A DNA stretch of 64,000 nucleotides, from positions 1-64,000 of the forward strand of contig NZ_FOOT01000002.1 of NCBI RefSeq assembly GCF_900113285.1. The letters run 5' to 3'. Positions 33,580 to 43,900 of this stretch are shown here, one piece after another; positions within the stretch are counted from its first letter, which is position 1; every line of letters starts with the position of its first letter. The notes under the pieces were generated by a model. That model was not told the DNA's origin. It saw only the letters and a list, made by a program, of their open reading frames with translations, and made no database searches. The stretch comes from Pontibacter chinhatensis. Its GTDB lineage: Bacteria > Bacteroidota > Bacteroidia > Cytophagales > Hymenobacteraceae. Both the position numbers and the translations under genes were made by a program.

Positions 33580-36447
33580 ATGACCATAGATTTTCTACAA
33601 GAACTAGCCAACACCCTTTACAGGGAATATAGCGGACGTTTCCACCAGTTACAGATTGTGTTCCCTAACCGCAGAGCCGGCCTGTTTCTGCTAAGGCACC
33701 TGGCCAATGGTACGCAAACACCTGCATGGGCACCGCAGGTACTCAGCATGTCCGAATTCCTGGAGCAGTTCTCCGACCTGAAGCGGGCGGACAACCTCCT
33801 GCTCTGCTTCAAGCTCTATCCTATCTATAAAGAGCTGATGCCGGGGCATGAGACGTTCGACCAGTTCTATGCCTGGGCGGAGATCATCCTGAGGGATTTT
33901 AACAACCTGGACCAAGCCTGCGCTGATGCCGAAAAGGTGTTTTACCACCTAAAGGATATCAAAGCGCTGGAAAACGATGACCTGCTAAGCGACAAGCAGA
34001 AGTCAGTCATCCAGGAGTTCTATGGCAGCTTTCACGAGCACAAAGCCTTATCCGGACATAAAGAGCGGTTCTTGTCTTTTTGGGAAGTGTTGCCTCAGCT
34101 GTACAAGGCGTTTCGGGAAAAGCTGCTACAGGAAAAAGTAGGGTATACCGGACTTATCGCCAGAAGCGTGGCCGAAGAAGGCCGGTACCTGGATGTGCCG
34201 GAGGATAAAACGGTACTGTTCTGCGGGTTTAACGACCTGAGCAAGGTGGAAGAGAAGGTCATAAAGCAGTTGGTCCGGAAAGGAAAAGCCCGTGTCTTCT
34301 GGGATGTGGATGTCCATCTGCTCAAACCAGAACAAGAAGCCGGTGTGTACATGCGCCGGTGGCTAAAAGATGAGGTACTGGGCCCGACTTTCCCGCAGCA
34401 GATACCTGACCTGCTGTCCCAAAAGTTGCAGGAAAACATACAGCTCACCGAGCTGCCCCTGGAGCATGTACAGGCGCGCGAGGCCGGCCGGCAACTGCAA
34501 GAGCACTTCGCAGAAAAGGGTGTGTCCGATGATCAGGAGCTTACGCGCACGGCTGTGGTACTTCCGGACGAAAGTCAACTGTTCCCCTTTCTGTACCAGT
34601 TGCCCGCAGCACTCGAAGATTCTACTGTGAATGTGACCATGGGCATTCCCCTGCGGGTAACTCCTGTGTACAGCATGTTGGATGCTTTGCTGGAACTCCA
34701 GAAGACCTGCGACAAATTGGAGGCCACCCTGTTCCATTATAAGCCGGTCACCAACCTGCTCCGCCACCCCTATGTGCGTGGCCTGAATCCGGAGCTTACC
34801 TATCGTGTCCTTCAGGAGATCGAGCAGAACAGCAAAAGCTATGTGAGCAAAGCCGAACTGCAGGAAGACGCGCAGCTGGCGGTCATCTTTCAGTGTTCCG
34901 CTTCCGGAACTGGACTAGGGAGGTATTTATTGGAAGTCCTGGAGCTGGTTAACAGGCAGTTTCGAAGCGGACAAACGGCACAGCAAACCTTGGAAGAAGA
35001 GTATATCTCCCGCACCCGAACCCAACTGGAAAATATGCTGGGAACAGCAGCAGAAGCTGACATTGAAATAAGTACAGATCTGCTGGAAAAACTGATGCGT
35101 CACCTGCTGCAACAGCTTACCATTCCGTTTACAGGAGAGCCTTTGCAGGGCCTTCAGGTGATGGGCATGTTGGAAACCCGCTGTCTTGATTTCGATAACC
35201 TGTACATCCTGAGTCTGAACGAGGGCGTATTGCCAGCTGCCTCTGATGAGCCATCGCTTATCCCCTACTTTATTCGCAGCGCATACGGCCTCCCAACTAC
35301 TGACGAGCATGATGCCATATACGCCTACCACTTCTACAGGCTCCTGCAACGCGCTAAAAAGGTGCACCTGTTCTACAGCACTAACCGCACGGGTGGTAAA
35401 CAAGGTGAGTTAAGCCGCTTTGTAAGGCAGTTACTATACGAACTTTGGCCAGATGTAAAACCACGGCAGATTCACCTTAACGCCAAACTAGCCACAACTG
35501 CTGCACTTGACCTTAAAAAAGAAGAAGTGTTGCCTGCCCTGTTAAAGTATACCGATAACGGTGAGCAAGCTATAACCCTCTCCCCTAGTGCGCTGAATAC
35601 CTGGTTGCATTGCCGTACCCAATTTGCTTTCCGATACCTTATCGGAATCAAAGAACCTGACGAGGTACAGGAAGATGTAGACAGCTCTGTGTTCGGCCTG
35701 CTCATGCACCAGGTACTTCAGAGTTTTTATGAAGAGTATGGAGAAGGCGCCGAGGTAACCAAAGAAAGTATAGAACAGAAATTAGATGAGCTACCACTTC
35801 TACAAAGAGTTATTGCAGCTCATCAGAAAAAGTCTGGTGTAGTGCCTTTCCTGGGGCGGAATAGCTTGCCTTTGCACATGGTGGCCGAAATGGTGAAACA
35901 GGCACTGGAAGTGGACAAGGCCTATTCTCCCTTCCGTATCGTGGGGCTGGAAAAGACATATGACATGGTCATAGATGTACCTTATGGAGATACTACCAGA
36001 ACCATGCGCCTAAAAGGCCACATCGACAGGATCGACGAGAAGAACGGAGAAATAAGGGTATTGGACTACAAGACCGGCAAAGACACCCGCGCCTTCAAAA
36101 CCATACCTGAGCTATTTGACCGTGAAACAAAAGACCGGAATAAAGCGGCTATGCAGGTACTGCTCTACTCTTTGCTCTATGCTCAAAATAACAAAGAAAT
36201 GGTCGATGGCAAAAATGTGGTGCCTACGCTATACAATAGCAAAGAGCTTTATAGCAAGGGGTTTGATGCGAAACTGAGTGAGGGAGATGATAAGCTTCTC
36301 TCTTTGACAGAGGCGCAATCAGAAGAAATAGAGCAGCAACTTAAAAACCTGTTGGGAGAAGTATTGTCTGCAGATGGTGCTTTGGATCAGCGTAAGGATA
36401 CTACAGGCTGTGAGTATTGCGGGTATGCTGGGATTTGTGGGAGGTAA
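33580..36447 (+). CDS. addB: AddB-like PD-(D/E)XK nuclease subunit
   Basis: A 955-residue protein 46 bp downstream of addA. The N-terminal inactivated helicase region has the Bacteroidota AddB signature LQIVFPNRRAGLFLLRHL. The C-terminal RecB-type nuclease is seen in VFGLLMHQVLQSFYE, then GHIDRIDEKNGEIRVLDYKT and AAMQVLLYSLLY. Cysteines in LNTWLHCRTQFAF and at the C-terminus (CEYCGYAGIC) are placed like the AddB iron-sulfur cluster ligands. It forms the AddAB helicase-nuclease with the gene before it. No defects seen. Confidence 0.88.
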   Translation: MTIDFLQELANTLYREYSGRFHQLQIVFPNRRAGLFLLRHLANGTQTPAWAPQVLSMSEFLEQFSDLKRADNLLLCFKLYPIYKELMPGHETFDQFYAWAEIILRDFNNLDQACADAEKVFYHLKDIKALENDDLLSDKQKSVIQEFYGSFHEHKALSGHKERFLSFWEVLPQLYKAFREKLLQEKVGYTGLIARSVAEEGRYLDVPEDKTVLFCGFNDLSKVEEKVIKQLVRKGKARVFWDVDVHLLKPEQEAGVYMRRWLKDEVLGPTFPQQIPDLLSQKLQENIQLTELPLEHVQAREAGRQLQEHFAEKGVSDDQELTRTAVVLPDESQLFPFLYQLPAALEDSTVNVTMGIPLRVTPVYSMLDALLELQKTCDKLEATLFHYKPVTNLLRHPYVRGLNPELTYRVLQEIEQNSKSYVSKAELQEDAQLAVIFQCSASGTGLGRYLLEVLELVNRQFRSGQTAQQTLEEEYISRTRTQLENMLGTAAEADIEISTDLLEKLMRHLLQQLTIPFTGEPLQGLQVMGMLETRCLDFDNLYILSLNEGVLPAASDEPSLIPYFIRSAYGLPTTDEHDAIYAYHFYRLLQRAKKVHLFYSTNRTGGKQGELSRFVRQLLYELWPDVKPRQIHLNAKLATTAALDLKKEEVLPALLKYTDNGEQAITLSPSALNTWLHCRTQFAFRYLIGIKEPDEVQEDVDSSVFGLLMHQVLQSFYEEYGEGAEVTKESIEQKLDELPLLQRVIAAHQKKSGVVPFLGRNSLPLHMVAEMVKQALEVDKAYSPFRIVGLEKTYDMVIDVPYGDTTRTMRLKGHIDRIDEKNGEIRVLDYKTGKDTRAFKTIPELFDRETKDRNKAAMQVLLYSLLYAQNNKEMVDGKNVVPTLYNSKELYSKGFDAKLSEGDDKLLSLTEAQSEEIEQQLKNLLGEVLSADGALDQRKDTTGCEYCGYAGICGR

Positions 36448-36472
36448 CAGAGAAACTATTAATTGAAAGATA

Positions 36473-36559
36473 ATGAGAGACTGCTATGCCTATATGGACT
36501 TTGATAGCTATGTTAAGACAAAGGATCCTAAAGATTATTTATTCAGAAGAATCTACTAA
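36473..36559 (+). CDS. Possible 28-residue peptide
   Basis: A short frame, MRDCYAYMDFDSYVKTKDP continuing to RIY, between addB and the DUF3293-like gene, with a GAAAG ribosome-binding-like stretch. It may be a gene remnant. Nothing more can be said. Confidence 0.2.
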   Translation: MRDCYAYMDFDSYVKTKDPKDYLFRRIY

Positions 36560-36589
36560 TTCATATATTGCAATACAAGACAAACTTTT

Positions 36590-37456
36590 ATGCCTGCTTC
36601 TGAACTCATGGAAGCTTACCACATTACTGACTACTGCTTTACTGTAAATAATCAAGAGTATACAATCAGATTTGATGATGAAAACGTAGCCTTCACTTTC
36701 TTCTTAGAAGCTAATCGAATTGAAAAGTGGGCTTTCATAACCGCTTGGAACCCCTACTCTGTATCAATGCCCATTACATACAACACAGAACAACAGCAAC
36801 TAATGCTTCCTAAATTAGAAGGTTGTAAAAAGTGGAAAGGTGAAGAGCGTGGCCGGGATGGCTGCTGGACGCCGGAAGAAAGTTATTTCGTAGCTGACAT
36901 AAACAGAGAGGAAGCAATAGCGCTTGGTCAGGAGTTTGGGCTAAATGCTATACTAGTAGGAGGCTCTGATGGGAAGGCTAATCTAATAATGCTCTTCGAT
37001 AGCTTTAGGTACATCTTTAGCAATGGGAGGCTTGTAGTTGAAGGACGCAAAAAAAGGCATACCCATTATTTAGACAATTTGGAAATCAATCCTATTCGCT
37101 TAGGAAGAGGGAAAGCGCTAATCAACTCAGAAGGTCCTATACTTTCACTTCACGAATACAATCACAATTTATACCTAAGCTCACATTTGAAGGATGGTTC
37201 TGGCAAGGTATATTATGCAACTAACAAAGAGCTTCTGCATGAATATTACCAAGGGAAAATCACTATTAAGAATTTGATCGATAGGAGCCCGTCCAGAGAA
37301 TTGGCTATAAAGCATTTCGTAAGGTCAGTCTATGTCCAAGTCTCTCAAGTTTTAAAGGATGATTTTAATCAGGAAATTCAATATTCTGACTATCGATTTA
37401 CAGATCTACCACCTGGTATGGCTGCTGAAGACTATTTAGCAGATTCATCTTTATAA
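36590..37456 (+). CDS. DUF3293-like domain fused to an unknown C-terminal domain
   Basis: A 288-residue protein. Residues ~40-130 match the layout of DUF3293: WAFITAWNPYSVSMPITYN, then EESYFVADINREEAIALGQE and FGLNAILVGG. The second half (~135-288) is unrecognised and contains repeats of aromatic residues and a charged helical end. DUF3293 proteins are usually ~130 residues, so this is a fusion roughly twice as long. Start could also be ATG 36608. It is AT-rich like the two following genes and lies ~100 bp before them, suggesting a shared origin and perhaps one defence unit. Confidence 0.55.
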   Translation: MPASELMEAYHITDYCFTVNNQEYTIRFDDENVAFTFFLEANRIEKWAFITAWNPYSVSMPITYNTEQQQLMLPKLEGCKKWKGEERGRDGCWTPEESYFVADINREEAIALGQEFGLNAILVGGSDGKANLIMLFDSFRYIFSNGRLVVEGRKKRHTHYLDNLEINPIRLGRGKALINSEGPILSLHEYNHNLYLSSHLKDGSGKVYYATNKELLHEYYQGKITIKNLIDRSPSRELAIKHFVRSVYVQVSQVLKDDFNQEIQYSDYRFTDLPPGMAAEDYLADSSL

Positions 37457-37559
37457 GATAAGATAAATTATACTCTCATTAGCAAGTCTTATATTCCATA
37501 TAAACTTTCTCAACTATAGATGGGAAAGTAGATTGATACGACTTCTCTTTTAAACTTTC

Positions 37560-40500
37560 ATGATTCTAGATAACGAAAATAAAAATCCCAAAGTACACGA
37601 GTGGATTACTAAATATACCACAGAAGGCAGTATGTCTATTGTTACTGGGTATTTTACGGTTGGTGCTTTAGCATATTTATCTAAAGAAACTAATGCCAAA
37701 ATTGATCAATACAAATTTATACTTGGCGACATAGTAAATTTTGACGCTAGCAAAGACAGAACCTTAGACCTTTTAAATGAAAATATTAGTATTGACGCTT
37801 CTTTAAAATTAAATAGTTTAGCCAAAGAGGCTGTTAAATTTCTTAAGCTAGATAAAGTAGAAGCTAAGACTTTGGAGCCAAATTTCTGTCATGCAAAAGT
37901 TTACCTGCACAGCAGTAAGGATAATGACGCACAGAAAGACTACTATGTCTCGGGAAGCTCAAATCTTACCGAAGCCGGCATTGGATTAAAAGTTACTAAT
38001 AATATTGAACTGAACATTGGGAACTTTGGTGCAGACAATCAATACGATCAACTAGTTGAGTGGTTCAATAAATTGTGGACCAAACCTGAAGCACATACAA
38101 AAAAAACGATTATTGATAGTGAAGGAAAAAAGACAAAGACAGATTTTAAAGAGTATCTGATTGAACAAATTCAAAAAATATTCATTGAATACACTCCAAA
38201 GCAACTTTATTACAAAGTTTTATTTGAGCTTTTTGGCCAAGATGTTTTAGCAGGAACAGATAACCCAGAGTGGAATAAACAGCTTGGTAGGTTAGAAAAT
38301 ACTATCATTTACAATTCTCTGTATGAATTCCAACAAAAAGGAGTACTCAGTCTGATAAAAATGCTCCAGAATTACAATGGGGCAATTCTGGCAGATGCAG
38401 TAGGTTTAGGTAAAACGTGGAGCGCGTTAGCTGTTATGAAATTTTACCAACTACAAGGTAGAGAAGTTATACTGTTATGCCCTAAGAAGCTTCATAGTAA
38501 TTGGCACAAATACTTACGTCATCAAAATTCTCGCTTTGAAAGGGATCAGTTGGAGTTTTTCATACGCTACCATACTGACTTGACTGAAGGCTTAATGATT
38601 AGGTATACTGACAGAGATGATAAGCTATTCAATAATCCTAAATCAAAGCCGAGATTATTTGTGATTGACGAGAGCCACAACTTAAGAAACGACAAATCTA
38701 GTAGATACAGCTTTTTATTAGAAAGTATATTAGCTCAAAATGAGGATGCAAAAGTCCTTATGCTTTCTGCTACACCGATCAATAACAGCTTACTTGACAT
38801 TAGAAATCAGTTTAAGCTTATCGTTTCTGGCAAATCTGATGGATTTGAAAAATCATTAGATATAAAAAGCATTGACGGTACATTTAGAGCAGCACAAGCT
38901 GCCTTCAATGAGTGGACGAACGAACCAAACCCTAGGATAGGTGACTTTGTTAAAAGGATACATCCCAACTTCTTTAAGCTTACAGATTCTTTAACAGTTG
39001 CCAGAACCAGAGCCATGGTTAAAGATCAGCAAGATGGATTGTACTTCCCTAAAAAAACGAGACCGGAGAACCTATTTATTACACCTAAAAGAATAGGCAA
39101 CTTTGAGACCTTTGAAGAATTATTTAACCACTTCCCTGATAAGCTGTCTGCATATCAGCCTTCTAGATATATTAAGCAACCTGAAGATGTAGACAAGCTT
39201 TTTGATGAACAGCAAAGGGACTTCTTCTTAGTTAAAATGATGTACATTTTAATGGTCAAGAGACTCGAATCTTCCTGGTGTTCGTTCCAATCAACAGTTA
39301 ATAAGATTTTAGATCATCACCAAAATGCTTTGGATAAAATAAACACCTATCAAAGCAAAAAAGAGAATGAAGAAGTTGGAAATACCCAATTCAGCTTATT
39401 TGATGAAGAAGATTCTCTTCCATATGAAGAGGAACTAACTCTTGGTAAAAAGCGAAAAATTACTTTAGCTGAGATTGATGCTTCAGGTAATCTTGAAGAA
39501 TTCAAAAAAGATTTAAAAGAGGATATAGAGTCGCTAGAGCTCTTACAAAATAACCTAACAAGGTTTGAAAGAAATATAACTAAAGAAACACAGTCTTCTA
39601 GAAATTACACTAGCAAAGATGACAAGTTAGCTGCTCTGATTAAAATTATTGATAATAAGAGAAAAGGTAAATACAGCTCTAATAACAGCAAAATATTAAT
39701 TTTTACTGTTTATAAAGACACAGCATTTTATTTATACGATCAGCTTAAAAAGAGAGGTTTTGACAGATTAGCTGTAGTTAGTGGAGATGCATCTAAAGTA
39801 TCAGATAGAGAGGGGGAAACACGAAACTTCGAGCCATTACTAGAGAGGTTTGCTCCCTATACGAAGCTGTTCCGTGAAAAGGAGTGGCTATTTCAACCTT
39901 CGGATGATAAATTAAGCCTGGGCGAACAGTATAAAGAATGGCAAACTTGGGTTACAAAGACACATCCCCAAACTTGGGAAAAGGTAATGAACCCAATTGA
40001 TATTCTTATAGCAACTGATACCTTAAGTGAAGGGCAAAACTTACAAGATTGTGATCTAGTCGTGAATTATGATATACATTGGAATCCTGTAAGAGTAATA
40101 CAGCGCATGGGCCGTATCGATCGTTTAGGATCTCCTAATGACAAAATTTATGGTATAAATTTTTGGCCTTCAGATAACATAAACTCCTACCTAAATCTAC
40201 AGATCAGGATAGAGCAAAAGATGGCAGCCATGACAATTGCTGGTTCTGAAATGCCTAAAGATTTTACCGAAAGATTCCAGCAGATAGCCCAGGATGAGGC
40301 GCTAGAGGAAAAGCAAAAAGCTAAGATGCTTGAGCAGATGCAGATTTCATGGGATGAGATAGAAGTAAGTGATAAAAGTTTAGGCTTTGACAATTTATCA
40401 TTGGAGAGTTTTAGACAAGATTTGTTAGAAGAAATTAACAAAACGAAAGATTACTATCAAAGCATGCCTAAGGGTATTTATACTGGCTTCAAAGGAGCAA

Positions 40501-40955
40501 GAGAAATATGTCCTGAAGATGGCATTATAGCTCTATTAGGTTATCCTACTAAGCCCGCTAAAGCTGTAGACTTTGTTTATAGGGGCTATGAGTTAATTTA
40601 CATAAATTATGAAGGTAAACCTGTAGTTCTTAATCAAAGGGAAGTTCTAGATGCACTCGCTAAACATAAAGAATTACCAAGATTGGTAGACAAGTCAATC
40701 GACTCTGGAGAACCTAATAGCATACTCAATCTTTCGAACGCATTAGACATTTGGTTAAAGAAGCAATTAATTGAAGAAGAGCTACAGGCTGATGGTACTG
40801 TTAAGGAAAAAATGGGAAGCGCTGGGTTAGATGTATTAGATAAATTGAAAGCTGGTAAGAGAGAAGTAATTCTAGAAGTAAAAAAAGACGGAGGCATTAC
40901 TCAAAAGTTCACAAGGGAAAACTTCGATCTCATTACATGGTTTGTTGTTAGCTAA
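37560..40955 (+). CDS. PLD-like nuclease fused to SNF2-family helicase
   Basis: A 1131-residue protein. The N-terminal phospholipase D-like domain (about 1-180) contains HAKVYLHSSKD, an H-x-K motif, followed by VSGSSNLTEAGI. The SF2 helicase has Walker A ILADAVGLGKTWSALAV (about 277), DExH-type FVIDESHNLRN (about 370), MLSATPINNSLLD, and the C-terminal lobe DILIATDTLSEGQNLQ plus RVIQRMGRIDRLG. It is paired with the methyltransferase gene 11 bp downstream. Such PLD-helicases act as DNA translocase-nucleases in restriction-type systems (compare DISARM). The single PLD half-site would require dimerisation. The gene is markedly AT-rich. Confidence 0.85.
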   Translation: MILDNENKNPKVHEWITKYTTEGSMSIVTGYFTVGALAYLSKETNAKIDQYKFILGDIVNFDASKDRTLDLLNENISIDASLKLNSLAKEAVKFLKLDKVEAKTLEPNFCHAKVYLHSSKDNDAQKDYYVSGSSNLTEAGIGLKVTNNIELNIGNFGADNQYDQLVEWFNKLWTKPEAHTKKTIIDSEGKKTKTDFKEYLIEQIQKIFIEYTPKQLYYKVLFELFGQDVLAGTDNPEWNKQLGRLENTIIYNSLYEFQQKGVLSLIKMLQNYNGAILADAVGLGKTWSALAVMKFYQLQGREVILLCPKKLHSNWHKYLRHQNSRFERDQLEFFIRYHTDLTEGLMIRYTDRDDKLFNNPKSKPRLFVIDESHNLRNDKSSRYSFLLESILAQNEDAKVLMLSATPINNSLLDIRNQFKLIVSGKSDGFEKSLDIKSIDGTFRAAQAAFNEWTNEPNPRIGDFVKRIHPNFFKLTDSLTVARTRAMVKDQQDGLYFPKKTRPENLFITPKRIGNFETFEELFNHFPDKLSAYQPSRYIKQPEDVDKLFDEQQRDFFLVKMMYILMVKRLESSWCSFQSTVNKILDHHQNALDKINTYQSKKENEEVGNTQFSLFDEEDSLPYEEELTLGKKRKITLAEIDASGNLEEFKKDLKEDIESLELLQNNLTRFERNITKETQSSRNYTSKDDKLAALIKIIDNKRKGKYSSNNSKILIFTVYKDTAFYLYDQLKKRGFDRLAVVSGDASKVSDREGETRNFEPLLERFAPYTKLFREKEWLFQPSDDKLSLGEQYKEWQTWVTKTHPQTWEKVMNPIDILIATDTLSEGQNLQDCDLVVNYDIHWNPVRVIQRMGRIDRLGSPNDKIYGINFWPSDNINSYLNLQIRIEQKMAAMTIAGSEMPKDFTERFQQIAQDEALEEKQKAKMLEQMQISWDEIEVSDKSLGFDNLSLESFRQDLLEEINKTKDYYQSMPKGIYTGFKGAREICPEDGIIALLGYPTKPAKAVDFVYRGYELIYINYEGKPVVLNQREVLDALAKHKELPRLVDKSIDSGEPNSILNLSNALDIWLKKQLIEEELQADGTVKEKMGSAGLDVLDKLKAGKREVILEVKKDGGITQKFTRENFDLITWFVVS

Positions 40956-40966
40956 ATAAAAATAAA

Positions 40967-43900
40967 ATGGTAGAAATATTTAAGCAACCTAATTACTTAC
41001 AAGCTCTCCGAGAGTTTTTCAAAGGGCTAAATGTACCAATAAATTACATTGCAGAGGCTCCTACTGATGCTGAATCAATACTAGGCAATAAATACAGCGA
41101 GGCAAATCCAGCTCATCAATTAATTGATGATGTATATGTGTTGGGTCTAGTAGATGATGCAATATTTACAGGTAAAATCTCTGCACCATCAGTCGACGAT
41201 GTTAAGAATGCTGATTATGATGGCATTTTGATTTTAGGTATTACTCTAAACAATCAAAATAGCTCACCTACTCGCTCTCAACTAGCTGAAATTACAAGAG
41301 TATTTAACAGTTCATTTCCATACACTCCTGTAACTATAGTATTTAAGTATGGTGAATATGTTGCCTTAGCTAATAGTGAAAGAGTTAGACGAGGAAACAG
41401 AGATTACCGTGAAGGAGAAAAGATTGGTAAAGTATCTTTGTTAAAGGACATTAATGTTCTAAACCCACATAGGGGGCATATTGCAATTATAAATCAGTTG
41501 AAAATTGAGACTTCTGGCAGTAATGCTGTCAATACTTTTTCTCAATTATACTTCTACTGGCAGTCTGTATTCTCAATTAGTGTTCTTAATAAGGCATTTT
41601 ATCAAGAAATAATTTCCTGGTTCAATACAGCAATAAGAGACATTAAAATACCAAGTGAGAAGCCTGGCTCTGAGAAACACAAAGATTTTACAGTAAGGTT
41701 AATAGCCCGACTGATTTTTATTTGGTTCCTTAAAGAGCTTGGTGTAGTCAAAGAGGAGTTGCTTCTACCTAAATTCAATAATGGTGACTTAAACAATCTT
41801 ATCAAACCGAAAGCAAAAGGTACTGCCTATTATAAATTTATACTTCAAAACTTATTCTTCAATGCTTTAAACTGCGAACAGCAAGAAAGAGATACTACAA
41901 TATTTGATGTTTTCGCTGGAGATTATTCACAAATTGAAGAAATCAAACAGCTAATTTTTTATGCTCCTTTCCTGAACGGAGGTTTGTTTGATATTCATAA
42001 GAATGATTTCTGTGAGGGCAATAAAATAAACAACGCATTCTCTGTACCTGATCATTTATTTCTAGATACTGATAAGGGCTTAAATAGCATATTGTCTAAA
42101 TATAAGTTTACCATTGCGGAAAATACTCCTTTAGAGGAAGAAATTGCCGTGGACCCAGAAATGCTAGGAAGAATTTTTGAAAACTTACTAGCTGAACAGA
42201 GCGATGATACGAAAGAAGCTGCCCGTAGAAATACAGGAGCATTTTATACTCCTAGACCTGTAGTGTCTTACATGTGCCGCAGCACCCTTTTAAAACATCT
42301 TGATATTGAAGTGAAGCCTGAAAATGGCAAACAGATTGTCAATAAGTTATTAAACACTACAATTCTCGATCCTGCTTGTGGTTCTGGTGCATTCCCGATG
42401 GGTATGTTAGAAGAAATGATGCAGGTTTTAGAAGCTATTGACCCAAGAGGAAATCTTTGGACAGCAGAAATGCTAAAATCAAATGATCAGGAATTCAAAG
42501 AACATATTTCTGATTTTATTGCTGATGGTCAAATTCGCTACGTAAAGAAGCTTGGTTTATTACGCAGCTGTTTATTTGGAATTGATATTCTAGAGTATGC
42601 TGTAGAAATAACAAAACTTCGTTGCTGGCTTTCTCTGATCGTAGAGCAAAAGGTTGATCGTACTAAACCTAATTATAACCTAAAACCACTTCCTAACTTA
42701 GAGTTTAAATTTTATAAAAAGAACTCTTTGTTAAGATATTACCAAGATCAAAACCTTAACCAGTTAATAGATTCGGTTGATAATGATCAGCTACTTGAAA
42801 CACTTGTTAATCTTGAGAATGAGTATTTCATCGCGAAATCTAGTCAGCATGGTAATAAAGAGGAGATCAAAGAAAAAATAATCTCATTGCTAGAGAAAAT
42901 AGTAGACAGCAAAACTGAGGCTGTCACTAAAGAGTTTAACGCTACTTTAACAGGAATCAACAAACTTACTTCAAGTGGTGCATCATCCAGAGAAATTGAT
43001 AAGCTAATAAAGAAAAAGGAAACCTTAGCTAAAGAACTCGGTGAGTTAGAAATCTTCAGAGATACGATAAAAGATTATTTCATTGAGAGAGTAGTTTTTC
43101 CTGGCATCTTTAACATTAGTAAACCTAATCCTGGATTTGATGTAGTTATCGGTAATCCACCTTATGTAAACACTAAGCAGATAAGCAAGATGGGGCTTAC
43201 TGCAAAACTGACACAAGAATATGGTTATTGTGATGATTTGTACAATCACTTTACAATACGCGGTTTAGAATTATTGAAGAAGGGAGGGTTACTGAGCTAT
43301 ATAACATCTGATACTTTCCTTACACTGCAGACTAAAAAGAACCTTCGGCTTGAATTCTTAGGTATTCCTAAAGTCCCTAAGGAAGGTGAAGGTTTATTCA
43401 TGAAAGAAACTGAATGCAGGGTAACTGAGATCATCAATACTCCGAAAGCTTTCTCTGCTTTGGTAGATACAGCCATATTCACTATAAAGAAAGAACAGGC
43501 TCCAGAAGATGCTATGGTCACTTATGTTGACTTAAGAAAGCCAAATGCAACTTCATTTGAAATATCTGAAGAGGAATGGCAGCAAATAAAGAGTACTAGA
43601 GACAATATCGCAGGTTGGGAGCGTGTGTTAAGTTATACCTTTAGTACATTAGGATATAAAGAACCTTTATGGGTTCTATCTCATACTTGTGATAGTATAC
43701 AGGTGTTTAAGGATGAATACTCTCCTCTACTTAAATTCAGACTATTATTAGAGCCATATCGTAAGGCTATTAATTTTGCTATCTTCTCGCCTACTCCATA
43801 CAATTGCCAGATACTAGAGAAAATAATAAAGCCAGCTCGCCCTGTTTTTGATACCTGGTGGAGTAAAATTGAGGACTCAAAGAAAATCAAGAAAAATCGC